Source: Gemmatimonadota bacterium
GTDB lineage: Bacteria > Gemmatimonadota > Gemmatimonadetes > Gemmatimonadales > Gemmatimonadaceae
Assembly: GCA_016704465.1 (NCBI GenBank)
Contig: JADJAD010000010.1
Location: 248,001-312,000 of the forward strand
Reading direction: 5' to 3'
Length of the DNA: 64,000 bases
The notes under the pieces are model-generated. The model was not told where the DNA came from. It did no database searches and saw nothing but the letters and a program-made list of their open reading frames with translations. This document shows positions 35,770 to 44,108 of the stretch, in pieces. The first letter of the stretch is position 1. Each line of letters begins with the position of its first letter. Both the position numbers and the translations under genes were made by a program.

Positions 35770-36956
35770 CCGCCCCTGCGCTGGTTCGCGATCGTTTCGG
35801 CGCCTTCGGCGGGCGCTATGTCCCCGAGACGCTCATCCCCGCGCTCGACGAGCTGGAAGGCGCCCTCGACGCGGCGCTGCTCGACCCGACGTTCGACGCG
35901 GAATGGCGCGACCTGCTGACCCATTACGTGGGTCGCCCGTCGCCGCTGAGCGATGCGCCGCGCCTCTCGGAGCTGGTCGGCGCCCCGGTGTGGCTCAAGC
36001 GCGAGGACCTGAACCACACCGGGGCGCACAAGATCAACAACACGGTCGGGCAGGCGCTGCTGGCCCGCCGGATGGGCAAGTCGCGCATCATCGCCGAGAC
36101 GGGCGCCGGGCAGCACGGCGTGGCGACGGCGACGATCTGCGCCCGGTTCGGGCTGGAGTGCGTCGTGTACATGGGTGAAGAGGACATGCGCCGGCAGTCG
36201 CTCAACGTGTACCGGATGCAGTTGATGGGGGCAACGGTCGTTCCCGTCACCTCCGGCACCCGCACGCTCAAGGATGCCACGACCGAGGCCATTCGCGACT
36301 GGGTCACCAACGTCCGGGATTCGCACTACATCATCGGCTCGGTGGTCGGTCCGGCTCCCTATCCGCGCATGGTGCGCGAGTTCCAGTCGGTGATCGGCCG
36401 CGAGTCGCGCGCGCAGATGCTGGAGCGGGCCGGGAGTCTGCCGAGGAGCGTGGTGGCCTGCGTCGGAGGAGGGTCCAACGCGATGGGAATCTTTGCCGGA
36501 TTCGTTGACGACGCGGGGGTGGAACTCGTCGGAGTAGAGGCGGCGGGCGAGGGGCTGGAGTCGGGACGGCACTCCGCGTCGCTGTCACGCGGGACCCCCG
36601 GCGTGCTGCACGGGTCGCTCAGTTACCTGCTGCAGGACGGCCAGGGGCAGGTCTATCCGGCGCACTCGATCTCCGCAGGGCTGGATTATCCAGGCGTGGG
36701 GCCGGAACATTCATACCTGAAGGACAGCGGCCGGGCGATGTACGTGGCGGTCGATGACGGGCAAGCACTGGAGGGGTTCGCGATGCTGAGTCGGCTGGAG
36801 GGGATCATTCCCGCACTCGAGACGGCGCACGCCGTGGCGTGGATCGCCGCGCAGCGTGGGCGCTGGGCGTCGAACGAACCGGTGCTGCTCTGTGTCAGCG
36901 GCCGCGGCGACAAGGACGTGTCGCAGGTCAGGGAGATGGGGATCCTGCCCTTGTGA
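35766..36956 (+). CDS. trpB: Tryptophan synthase beta chain
   Basis: PLP enzyme condensing indole and serine. The 396-residue protein is the canonical TrpB1 type. The PLP lysine is Lys89 in NHTGAHKINN; AETGAGQHGVA carries the catalytic glutamate; GGGSNAMG binds the cofactor phosphate. The alpha subunit is not adjacent: trpA lies 3.2 kb downstream after two signalling-type genes. The stop overlaps the next ATG by one base. Confidence 0.97.
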   Translation: MTAPALVRDRFGAFGGRYVPETLIPALDELEGALDAALLDPTFDAEWRDLLTHYVGRPSPLSDAPRLSELVGAPVWLKREDLNHTGAHKINNTVGQALLARRMGKSRIIAETGAGQHGVATATICARFGLECVVYMGEEDMRRQSLNVYRMQLMGATVVPVTSGTRTLKDATTEAIRDWVTNVRDSHYIIGSVVGPAPYPRMVREFQSVIGRESRAQMLERAGSLPRSVVACVGGGSNAMGIFAGFVDDAGVELVGVEAAGEGLESGRHSASLSRGTPGVLHGSLSYLLQDGQGQVYPAHSISAGLDYPGVGPEHSYLKDSGRAMYVAVDDGQALEGFAMLSRLEGIIPALETAHAVAWIAAQRGRWASNEPVLLCVSGRGDKDVSQVREMGILPL

Positions 36957-38662
36957 TGTTGCCGTCTGCGCCGCCGTCGACCTCGCCTGTGGACGACCGT
37001 CCCGAGCCGCCATTCCCGGTCGCGCTCGTGGAGGAGATGCTGCGCATGTTCGGGCGGGCCGTGCGGGCGCACCAGCTGTACCTGCCGAACAACCCCACGT
37101 ATCTGCGGGCCCTGGAGCAGGCGCGCGCGGCCTTCCTGCCGATCTGGGCACAGGCCGACGAACTCGTGATCGAGGTGACCGATACCCAGCTGCGCTGGGA
37201 GGGGCACCCCGTGCTCAACGAGCCGGACAAGACCACCGACGCGCTGCCGTGGGTGCTCTACAAGGACGGGATTCGTGAGCTACGGCTCCTGCGCGACGTG
37301 GAGCAGCAGGAATTGGTCAACCTGATCGGCATCCTGACGCGCGTCCGCAAGACATCGCCCGACGAGGACGACCTGCTCACGCTTCTGTGGGAGCAGGAGT
37401 TCGCGTTCGTGCGCTATCGCTACGTCGACGTGCTGCTCGAGGGGGCCCCCCCGCTCGATGCGTCCGAGGCAGCCTCGACGCAGCGCCTCGTGGACCCACT
37501 GCAGGTGCACGAGCCGGCCACCGAAACCATCCTCCCGGCCGGGGTCGTGAATCTCGACGACTTCGACGCGACGCTCTACTTCCTCGACGAGCGCGAGGTG
37601 GAATACCTGCGGGACGCCATCGCCGACGAATACGCCACGGACCTGCGCGGCAACGTGGTGGGGATCCTGCTCGACGTGTTCGAGGCGCAGGCCGACCCGG
37701 CGATCCGCGACGAGATCGTCGGCGTGCTCGACAACCTGCTGGTGCACCTGCTCACGGCGGGACAGCTGCGCACCGTGGCCGAGTTGCTGCGCGAGGTGAC
37801 GCTCGCGGCCAACCGCGCGCGCGACGTGACGCCGCAGCAGCGCGAGACGCTGCTCTCGCTGCCCAACCGCATGAGCGAGCCCGAGGCGCTCTCGCAGCTG
37901 CTGCAGTCGCTGGATGAACGGGCCGAGCTGCCGGAGCAGGGCGACCTGAACGACTTGTTCGAACAGCTGCGGGTCGGCGCCCTGGCGACGATCTTCTCGT
38001 GGATGGGTCGCCTGCAGAGCCCCCGGATCCGCACCCTGCTCGAGCGGGCGGCCCAGCGACTGGCGGCGGCGCACACGAGTGAGCTGGTGCGCCTGATCGG
38101 GATCTCCGACCGCGAGGTGTCGCTGGAGGCGATTCGTCGCGCCGGGGCGATGCGGGCCGCGGCGGCAGTGCCCGCCCTCGCCCGCCTGATGGGCCAGCCG
38201 GACGCCGACGTGCGGCTGGCGGCCACCCAGGCGCTCGCCGAGATCGCCACCCCCGGGGCGCTGCAACAACTGGAGCGCACGATCGACGACGCGTCGCGCG
38301 AGGTCCGGGTCGCGGCGGTGCGAGCCTTCGCGGTGCGCGTCCACCGACCGGCCCTCGCGCGCATCGAGGCCGCGATCAACGGCAAGCGATTGCAGGAGGC
38401 GGACCTGTCCGAGAAGATGGTGCTCTTCGAGGCCTTCGGCGCGATGTGTGGCGACGGCGGGATCCCGCTGTTGGACGGTCTCCTGAACGCCAAGGGATTC
38501 TTCGGGCGTCGTGAGGACCCCGAGTTGCGGGCGTGCGCCGCGATGGCGCTCGGGCGTGTCGGGTCGGCGGACGCGATCGACGTGCTGCGGCGCGCGTCGG
38601 CCGACAAGGAGATCCTGGTGCGCAACGCGGTGAATCGCGCGCTGCGAGGCGGGGCGTCGTGA
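36956..38662 (+). CDS. HEAT-repeat protein embedded in the trp operon
   Basis: A 568-residue protein with no enzymatic motif. The N-terminal 250 residues are acidic and helical, with a region (HQLYLPNNPTYLRALEQA to VLYKDGIRELRLL) that resembles a domain found before HD-GYP-type proteins. The C-terminal part, about 360-565, contains HEAT/PBS-lyase-like repeats such as AAAVPALARLMGQPDADVRLAA and repeated ALGRVG-type turns. The ATG at 36956 overlaps the trpB stop and the last codon overlaps the next gene, so it is coupled to both. Function unknown; a scaffold for the neighbouring HD-GYP protein is an inference. Confidence 0.8.
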   Translation: MLPSAPPSTSPVDDRPEPPFPVALVEEMLRMFGRAVRAHQLYLPNNPTYLRALEQARAAFLPIWAQADELVIEVTDTQLRWEGHPVLNEPDKTTDALPWVLYKDGIRELRLLRDVEQQELVNLIGILTRVRKTSPDEDDLLTLLWEQEFAFVRYRYVDVLLEGAPPLDASEAASTQRLVDPLQVHEPATETILPAGVVNLDDFDATLYFLDEREVEYLRDAIADEYATDLRGNVVGILLDVFEAQADPAIRDEIVGVLDNLLVHLLTAGQLRTVAELLREVTLAANRARDVTPQQRETLLSLPNRMSEPEALSQLLQSLDERAELPEQGDLNDLFEQLRVGALATIFSWMGRLQSPRIRTLLERAAQRLAAAHTSELVRLIGISDREVSLEAIRRAGAMRAAAAVPALARLMGQPDADVRLAATQALAEIATPGALQQLERTIDDASREVRVAAVRAFAVRVHRPALARIEAAINGKRLQEADLSEKMVLFEAFGAMCGDGGIPLLDGLLNAKGFFGRREDPELRACAAMALGRVGSADAIDVLRRASADKEILVRNAVNRALRGGAS

Positions 38663-40179
38663 GCGGCGCCCGTACAACGCCGTCGAGCGGGGCGGTGCGC
38701 GCCCTGGGTCGCACCCCGGCGGGCGGCGCCCGGTCGCAGGCGTCGCTGAGCGACCTCTCGGATGACACCTACATTCGTCGTGCCGGTCGACAGCTGATCG
38801 TCAGCGTGTACGGTGCCATGCGCGTGATTCGCCTGTATCCGCCGGAGAACGAGGCGGTGCGCAACGCCCTCGGCGAGGTCGCGGCCTCGGCGCAGGCGCT
38901 GCTGGAGCGCGAGAACGAGGTCGAGCTGCGGGCGTCGAACGAGTTCATCTTCGTCAACTCCACGCGCCTGCGTCTCGACCTGGACAACTATGCCAGCTTC
39001 TCGCAGATCCTCTCGGCGCTGCGCAGCTGCGGCATCGGGTCGGTGCGCATCGTCGTCGCGGCGCAACCGCGTGACTGGCTGGTCTTCCTCTCGGTCCTGC
39101 TGAGCCAGAGCAAGGCACCCGACGAGGTCACGGCGTTCGACGTGACCGAGAAGCTTGCCGCCGTCGGCGTCACGGCCTTCGAGCTCGGTCCCCCGCTCGT
39201 CACGGAAGACGACACCGACTTCCGGCAGCGGGCCAAGGAGGCGGCCAAGCGCACGTACTCCCAGTCGGTCGCCGTCACCAAGGACGTGATGAACTCGGTG
39301 CGCATGGGTGCGGCGCCGAGCATCAAGAAGATCAAGCGCGTGGTGCAGACCATCGTCGACCAGATCCTGAACGAGGAAACGTCGCTGGTGGGGCTGACGA
39401 CGATTCGCGACTACGACGAATACACGTTCACCCACTCGGTGAATGTCTGCATTTTCTCGGTGGCACTCGGGCGCCGCCTTGGCCTCAGCAAGTTGCAGCT
39501 GTACGACCTGGGGCTGGCCGCCCTGTTTCACGACATCGGCAAGTCGCGCGTCCCGCTGGCGGTGCTCAACAAGACGGACGGGCTCACCGACGACGACTGG
39601 CGATGGCTGGCGGCGCACCCGTGGCTCGGCGTGCTCGCGCTCTTCCACATGCGCGGGCAGCAGGACCTGCCGTATCGCGCCATGCTGGTGGCGTACGAGC
39701 ACCACATGAAGGTCGACCTCACGGGCTACCCGAGGAGCCCGCGCACGCGCACGCAGACCATCTTCAGCCGGATCGTGGCCGTGGCAGATGGCTTCGACGC
39801 CGCCACAACACGGCGCGCCTACCAGACGGTCCCGATGTCGCCGGCCGCCGTGCTCGCCGGGATGCGCGACAACCCGCGGCGTGGCATGGACGCCGTGGTG
39901 GTGAAGGGCTTCATCAATCTGCTCGGGGTCTTCCCCGTGGGGACGCTGGTGGTGCTCGATACCTTCGAACTCGCCGTGGTGCACGCGACCAACCCCAACC
40001 CGGGCGCGGTGTCGCGCCCGATTGCGCGGATCGTGAGCGACGACCGCGGCAACGTGCTCTTTCCCGGGCATCTCGTGGACCTGACGGAACAGCGGCCCGA
40101 CGGGGCCTTCGCCCGCACGATCATCAAGACCGAAAACCCCGATCGATACGGAATCAATGTCGGCGACTACTTCGTCTGA
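38659..40179 (+). CDS. HD-GYP-like phosphohydrolase domain protein (degenerate)
   Basis: A 506-residue protein from a GTG overlapping the previous stop. The N-terminal 230 residues again contain a MRVIRLYPPENEAVRNAL segment, parallel to the upstream HEAT protein. The C-terminal half is an HD-GYP-like domain: a His in TFTHSVNV, the HD pair in ALFHDIGKSRVP, and EHHMKVDLTGYPR where active c-di-GMP phosphodiesterases have HHE and DGxGYP. Glu is Met and the first Gly is Leu. Metal binding and activity are therefore doubtful. It overlaps trpA by 23 bases. Confidence 0.82.
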   Translation: MSGARTTPSSGAVRALGRTPAGGARSQASLSDLSDDTYIRRAGRQLIVSVYGAMRVIRLYPPENEAVRNALGEVAASAQALLERENEVELRASNEFIFVNSTRLRLDLDNYASFSQILSALRSCGIGSVRIVVAAQPRDWLVFLSVLLSQSKAPDEVTAFDVTEKLAAVGVTAFELGPPLVTEDDTDFRQRAKEAAKRTYSQSVAVTKDVMNSVRMGAAPSIKKIKRVVQTIVDQILNEETSLVGLTTIRDYDEYTFTHSVNVCIFSVALGRRLGLSKLQLYDLGLAALFHDIGKSRVPLAVLNKTDGLTDDDWRWLAAHPWLGVLALFHMRGQQDLPYRAMLVAYEHHMKVDLTGYPRSPRTRTQTIFSRIVAVADGFDAATTRRAYQTVPMSPAAVLAGMRDNPRRGMDAVVVKGFINLLGVFPVGTLVVLDTFELAVVHATNPNPGAVSRPIARIVSDDRGNVLFPGHLVDLTEQRPDGAFARTIIKTENPDRYGINVGDYFV

Positions 40180-40948
40180 TCCACTCTCGCTCCGCTTCGA
40201 GTCGCTCGCGCGCAGCGGGCGGCGGGCCCTCGTGACCTACATGACCGCCGGGCATCCCGATCCGGTGCAGTCGGTCGCCTTGATGCGCGCGCTCCAGGAC
40301 GGCGGCGCCGACGTGATCGAGGTCGGGGTGCCATTTTCCGATCCCATGGCCGATGGGCCGGTGATCCAGCGCAGCTCGCAGGTGGCGCTCGAGCACGGCG
40401 TCGGGTTCGCACAGGTGTTGGCGATGGTGCACGAGGCCGCCCTCTCGATCCCGGTCGTGCTCTTCAGCTACCTGAACCCGGTCCTCGCGGCCGGCCCTGA
40501 GGTCCTCGTGCGGGCCAGCGAGGCCGGGGTGCACGGTGTGCTCCTGACGGACCTGCCGGTCGGTGCGGACCCGGAGCGCGAGGCCTGGATAGGCGCCGGG
40601 CCGCTCGCCTTCGTGCGGCTGGTGGCGCCGACGACGCCGGTGGATCGCATGCGGGAGATCGCGCGACACGGCCGGGGGTTTGTGTACCTCATCTCGCGCC
40701 TCGGCGTGACGGGGATGCAGGCGAACGTCGCCAGCGACCTCCCGGACTCGATCGCGCGCCTGCGGACAGCCACCGACCTCCCGATCTGCGTCGGCTTCGG
40801 CGTGTCGACCGGCGCGCAGGCGCAGGCGATCGGGCGGTTGGCCGACGGCATCGTCGTCGGGAGCGCGATCGTGCAGGCCGCGGAGCGGGGGATCGATGCC
40901 GCCCACGCCCTGACCGTGGAGTTGCGCCAGGCACTCGACAACATCTGA
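40157..40948 (+). CDS. trpA: Tryptophan synthase alpha chain
   Basis: Cleaves indole-3-glycerol phosphate to indole and glyceraldehyde 3-phosphate. The 263-residue TIM barrel has the catalytic Glu55 and Asp66 in VIEVGVPFSDPMADGP. LLTDLPV and the C-terminal phosphate site GFGVSTG and GSAIV are also present. It starts 23 bases inside the HD-GYP-like gene and ends one base before the next GTG, so it stays within the same operon as trpB despite the two intervening genes. Confidence 0.95.
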   Translation: MSATTSSDPLSLRFESLARSGRRALVTYMTAGHPDPVQSVALMRALQDGGADVIEVGVPFSDPMADGPVIQRSSQVALEHGVGFAQVLAMVHEAALSIPVVLFSYLNPVLAAGPEVLVRASEAGVHGVLLTDLPVGADPEREAWIGAGPLAFVRLVAPTTPVDRMREIARHGRGFVYLISRLGVTGMQANVASDLPDSIARLRTATDLPICVGFGVSTGAQAQAIGRLADGIVVGSAIVQAAERGIDAAHALTVELRQALDNI

Positions 40949-40949
40949 C

Positions 40950-43037
40950 GTGCAGCCGCGCGTCGACCTGCTCACGCGGGCAGTCGCGGCCGTCGGGACC
41001 GCGGTGGTGGCGGCGCTGGCGCTGGCCGATCCGCGCTGGGCGACGCATCCGTACGGGGTGGCGATCGTCTGCCTGGCCACGGTCGCACTGCGGGTGCGTC
41101 CGATCGCGCTGACCAAGTACTCCTCGCTGACCGGGACGTCGGTGACTGCGCTCGCCGGCGCGCTGGTGCTGGGCGCCAGTGCCAGCGCCGTCGCCGTGTT
41201 CGCCGGGGTGCTGGCCGCCGACTGGCTCGGACAACGCAAGCCATTGTCGTGGGCGTGGATCAATGCCGGGCGCGAGGCGCTGGCCCTCGTTGCCGCGTAC
41301 GGCGCGTATGCCGCGACCGCGGCGACGCTGCACGTGCCGCTCACCGGGGCGCTCTCGCCCGACGGGGTCCCGGCGATGTCGGTCTTCGTCGCAACCTACT
41401 TCGTGCTGGCGCGCTCACTGCAGTATTTCTCGCTCCTCGTGCGCAACAAGCTCCTCCCCGACGAGCGCTCGCTCATCCTGCGCTACGAGGTCATCGCGTT
41501 CGGTGCGTCGGCGGTCACGGTGTTGATCGTCGTCCTCACCATCGCCACCGTGGGGGTGGCCGGCTGGATGGTCGTGGCGTGCGCGTTAGGCTTCGCGGCG
41601 CTCTTCTTCCAGCGCATCATCGAGGAGGCGATCGGGGCGGAGGAGCTGAACAAGATCCACCAGATGGAGCTCGTCGTGTCGAGCGACGCGTCGCTCGGCG
41701 ACTCGTTCGACCGCATCGCGGGGCTGGCCAACCGCCTCGTGGACTGGAGCGAGTTCCGGATCCTGCGGCTGCACGACGGGTCCCCGCGCCTGCTGTTCAC
41801 GGGACGCGACGGGCTGCTCGATCCGGTCCGGGAACCATCCGCCGTGGGGCGCGCCCTGCGCGACGAGGCGCTGGCCAGCGCTCGTGCGGTCGTGGTGTCC
41901 GACGCGGCCAACGACCCGCGACTGCGCTCGGCCGACGAGGCCGTGCGCAGCGCGGTCGTGATGCCGCTGCGATTCGGCGAGCGCACCGTCGGGCTGCTCG
42001 AGCTGGAGCATCACAAGCGCGGGACCTATGGCGCGAAGCAGCTCGGCGTCGTGCAGCGCTTCGCCAGCCAGTTGGCCACCACCATCCACATTCAGGACCT
42101 GCGCCGTCCGCTGGTCGACTCGGTCGCGCGCCTCGAGCGACAGGTGGTGACGATGAGCGAGTCGGCGCACCAGCTGCGCGGCGGTGCGGAAACGGTCGCC
42201 AGGCTCGCCGGGGAGATCTCGCGATCCGTGGCCGAGGAAAGTGACCAGGCGGCCCGAGGACGCGACGCGTCGGCCGAGGTGTACACATCCATGTCGTCGA
42301 TCGCCCGCGACGCCCGCGAGGCCGCGGGGGCGAGCGATCACGCGGTGCGGATCGCCACCGAACATCGCGGGACGATCGGCACGGCGATCGAACGCCTGGT
42401 CAGCGCGAAGGGATTCGTCGGCGAGAGCGGGGCGTTGATGGCGGAGCTCGGCGACGAGACGCGCCGCGTCACGTCGTTCATCGGCGTCATTCGCGACCTG
42501 GCGGAGCAGACCAACCTGCTGGCCTTGAACGCCGCCATCGAGGCGGCACGCGCCGGCGAGCAGGGGCGCGGCTTCGCCGTCGTCGCTGAGGAGATCCGCA
42601 AGCTGGCCGAACAGAGCGGGCGCGCCTCGGACGAGGCGAGCGGGCTGGTGGCGACGCTGGCGGGGCAGATGGAGCGGGCCACGCGGCAGATGGACCGGGG
42701 CCAGGCGATGGTCGCCGACGTCGAGTCGCTGTCGGGGTCCGCGCGCGACGCGATGGCCCAGGTCGTGGAGTCGTCGCGCTCGGCCGCGACGTGGGCCAAG
42801 CGAATCGCCGAGGTGTCGCGCGCGCAGGAGGAGGCGGTCGGGGGCGTGCGCGAACGCATGGCCCGGATCGCGGAGATTTCCGGCCGCAACCGTGAGGGGG
42901 CGGCGCAAGTTGCCGACACCGCCGAATCGCAAGCGCGATCGCTCCACGAGGTTGAGGGCGCCACGAGCGAACTGCGCGAGCTGGCCACGTACCTGGGTGA
43001 TCTTGCGCGCCGCCTGACACGACTCGGGCCGACGTGA
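40950..43037 (+). CDS. Membrane methyl-accepting-chemotaxis-like protein with GAF domain
   Basis: A 695-residue signalling protein. Residues 1-225 contain about seven hydrophobic segments in a MASE-like sensory membrane domain. A GAF domain spans about 235-385. The C-terminal 290 residues form the chemoreceptor coiled coil, with the highly conserved hairpin tip DLAEQTNLLALNAAIEAARA around 515. No HAMP domain and no periplasmic ligand domain are seen. No che genes lie in the window, so the partner kinase is unknown. The GTG at 40950 follows trpA by one base. Confidence 0.88.
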   Translation: MQPRVDLLTRAVAAVGTAVVAALALADPRWATHPYGVAIVCLATVALRVRPIALTKYSSLTGTSVTALAGALVLGASASAVAVFAGVLAADWLGQRKPLSWAWINAGREALALVAAYGAYAATAATLHVPLTGALSPDGVPAMSVFVATYFVLARSLQYFSLLVRNKLLPDERSLILRYEVIAFGASAVTVLIVVLTIATVGVAGWMVVACALGFAALFFQRIIEEAIGAEELNKIHQMELVVSSDASLGDSFDRIAGLANRLVDWSEFRILRLHDGSPRLLFTGRDGLLDPVREPSAVGRALRDEALASARAVVVSDAANDPRLRSADEAVRSAVVMPLRFGERTVGLLELEHHKRGTYGAKQLGVVQRFASQLATTIHIQDLRRPLVDSVARLERQVVTMSESAHQLRGGAETVARLAGEISRSVAEESDQAARGRDASAEVYTSMSSIARDAREAAGASDHAVRIATEHRGTIGTAIERLVSAKGFVGESGALMAELGDETRRVTSFIGVIRDLAEQTNLLALNAAIEAARAGEQGRGFAVVAEEIRKLAEQSGRASDEASGLVATLAGQMERATRQMDRGQAMVADVESLSGSARDAMAQVVESSRSAATWAKRIAEVSRAQEEAVGGVRERMARIAEISGRNREGAAQVADTAESQARSLHEVEGATSELRELATYLGDLARRLTRLGPT

Positions 43038-43039
43038 GT

Positions 43040-43068
43040 TTGCCCCGCCTCCCCCGCGGTTGTAGGTT
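43040..43068 (+). promoter_or_regulatory. Putative yqeK promoter, TTGCCC-17-TAGGTT
   Basis: TTGCCC at 43040-43045, a 17-base spacer, TAGGTT at 43063-43068. Eight bases separate it from the GTG at 43077, again predicting a leaderless transcript. It begins just after the stop of the upstream gene. Confidence 0.5.
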
Positions 43069-43076
43069 GCCCCGCC

Positions 43077-43670
43077 GTGGCCCCTTTCACTGATCGACCC
43101 GCGCCCGCGCCTGCCTGGCGCGCGGAGGCGACACACGCGTCTGCGATGCTCCCCCACTGGGCCCAGGTCGGGGAGAAGCGCCGCGCGCACATCGTGCGGG
43201 TGACGGCGCTCCTTGACCGCTGGAGCGACGCCCTGCACCTGACGTCGGCCGAACGGGCGACGTGGCACGATGCCGGACGCCTCCACGACGCGCTGCGTGA
43301 TGCCCCCCTCGAGCAGTTGCGCCTGGCGGTGCCCGATCCGTCGCTGCCCGAGAGCGTGCTGCACGGCCCGGCGGTCGCTCAGCGACTGGTCGAGGAGGGG
43401 GAAACGCGGGCCGACCTGCTGGACGCCATTCGCTGGCACACACTGGGGAACCCCGAGTGGGGGGCGGTGGGACGCGCGCTGTTCATGGCCGACTATCTCG
43501 AGCCTGGGCGGCCGTTTTCGCAGGCGGACCGGGCCTTCCTTGCCTCGCACGTCCCCCTCGACTTCGACGGCGTCTTTCGGCAGGTGGTGCGCACGCGGAT
43601 CGAATGGACGCTGCGCGAGGGGAAGGCGATCTTCCCCGAGACGGTGGCACTGTGGAACCGCGTCCGATGA
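43077..43670 (+). CDS. yqeK: HD-domain protein, YqeK-like (dinucleoside tetraphosphatase)
   Basis: A 197-residue metal-dependent HD phosphohydrolase. HIVRV at residue 37-41 and WHDAGRLHDALRD around 62-74 give the H...HD pattern; LHGPAVAQ and IRWHTLG supply further metal histidines, and ADYLEPGR is highly characteristic of YqeK, which hydrolyses Ap4A. YqeK is usually encoded next to nadD and a LytR-type gene; the following gene has a LytR C-terminal domain, which supports the call. The stop overlaps the next ATG (ATGA). Confidence 0.83.
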   Translation: MAPFTDRPAPAPAWRAEATHASAMLPHWAQVGEKRRAHIVRVTALLDRWSDALHLTSAERATWHDAGRLHDALRDAPLEQLRLAVPDPSLPESVLHGPAVAQRLVEEGETRADLLDAIRWHTLGNPEWGAVGRALFMADYLEPGRPFSQADRAFLASHVPLDFDGVFRQVVRTRIEWTLREGKAIFPETVALWNRVR

Positions 43671-44108
43671 GGCGCGGCCTGGTCCGGGTTGCCCTGGCGG
43701 CGACGCTGCTCGTGGGGGGGGCGGTCTGGTGGTGGGTGGGCAGGGCCGGTGGGGGGGGGCGCAGCCGACGAGCCGGCGCAGGGCGCTCCGGTGCGGCGCG
43801 TCGTGCCGGCAGGAACGCGCATCCGGGTCGAGGTCATCAATACCACGCCGGTGCGAGGGCAGGCGCGCCGGGTGTCGCTCTACCTGCGCGACGCCGGGTT
43901 CGACGTCGTCAAGTACGCCGGCGAGGGACCGGCGCTCGACTCGACGCGTGTCCTGGACCGCTCGGGGCACCCGGACTGGGCGCGCCTCGCCAGCGAAGCG
44001 TTAGGCGGGGCGACGGTCGAGTCCCGGCCCGACAGCACGCGGTTCGTCGACCTGACGATCCTCGTCGGTCGGGTGGTTCGCACCCCGCCGGAGGCGTTCT
44101 ACCCGTAG
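43667..44108 (+). CDS. Membrane-anchored LytR_C-domain protein, frameshifted at a G9 tract
   Basis: As written, the frame starting at the ATG coupled to yqeK (43667) encodes a short basic start and one membrane helix (LAATLLVGGAVWWWVG), then enters a run of nine G (43751-43759). The conserved domain continues one frame over: VPAGTRIRVEVINTTPVRGQ, LYLRDAGFDVVKY and VESRPDSTRFVDLTILVG, typical of the LytR cell-envelope C-terminal domain. One G fewer restores a 146-residue membrane-anchored protein. This may be a sequencing error or a phase-variable tract. The last 108 bases overlap rlmN on the other strand. Confidence 0.75.
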
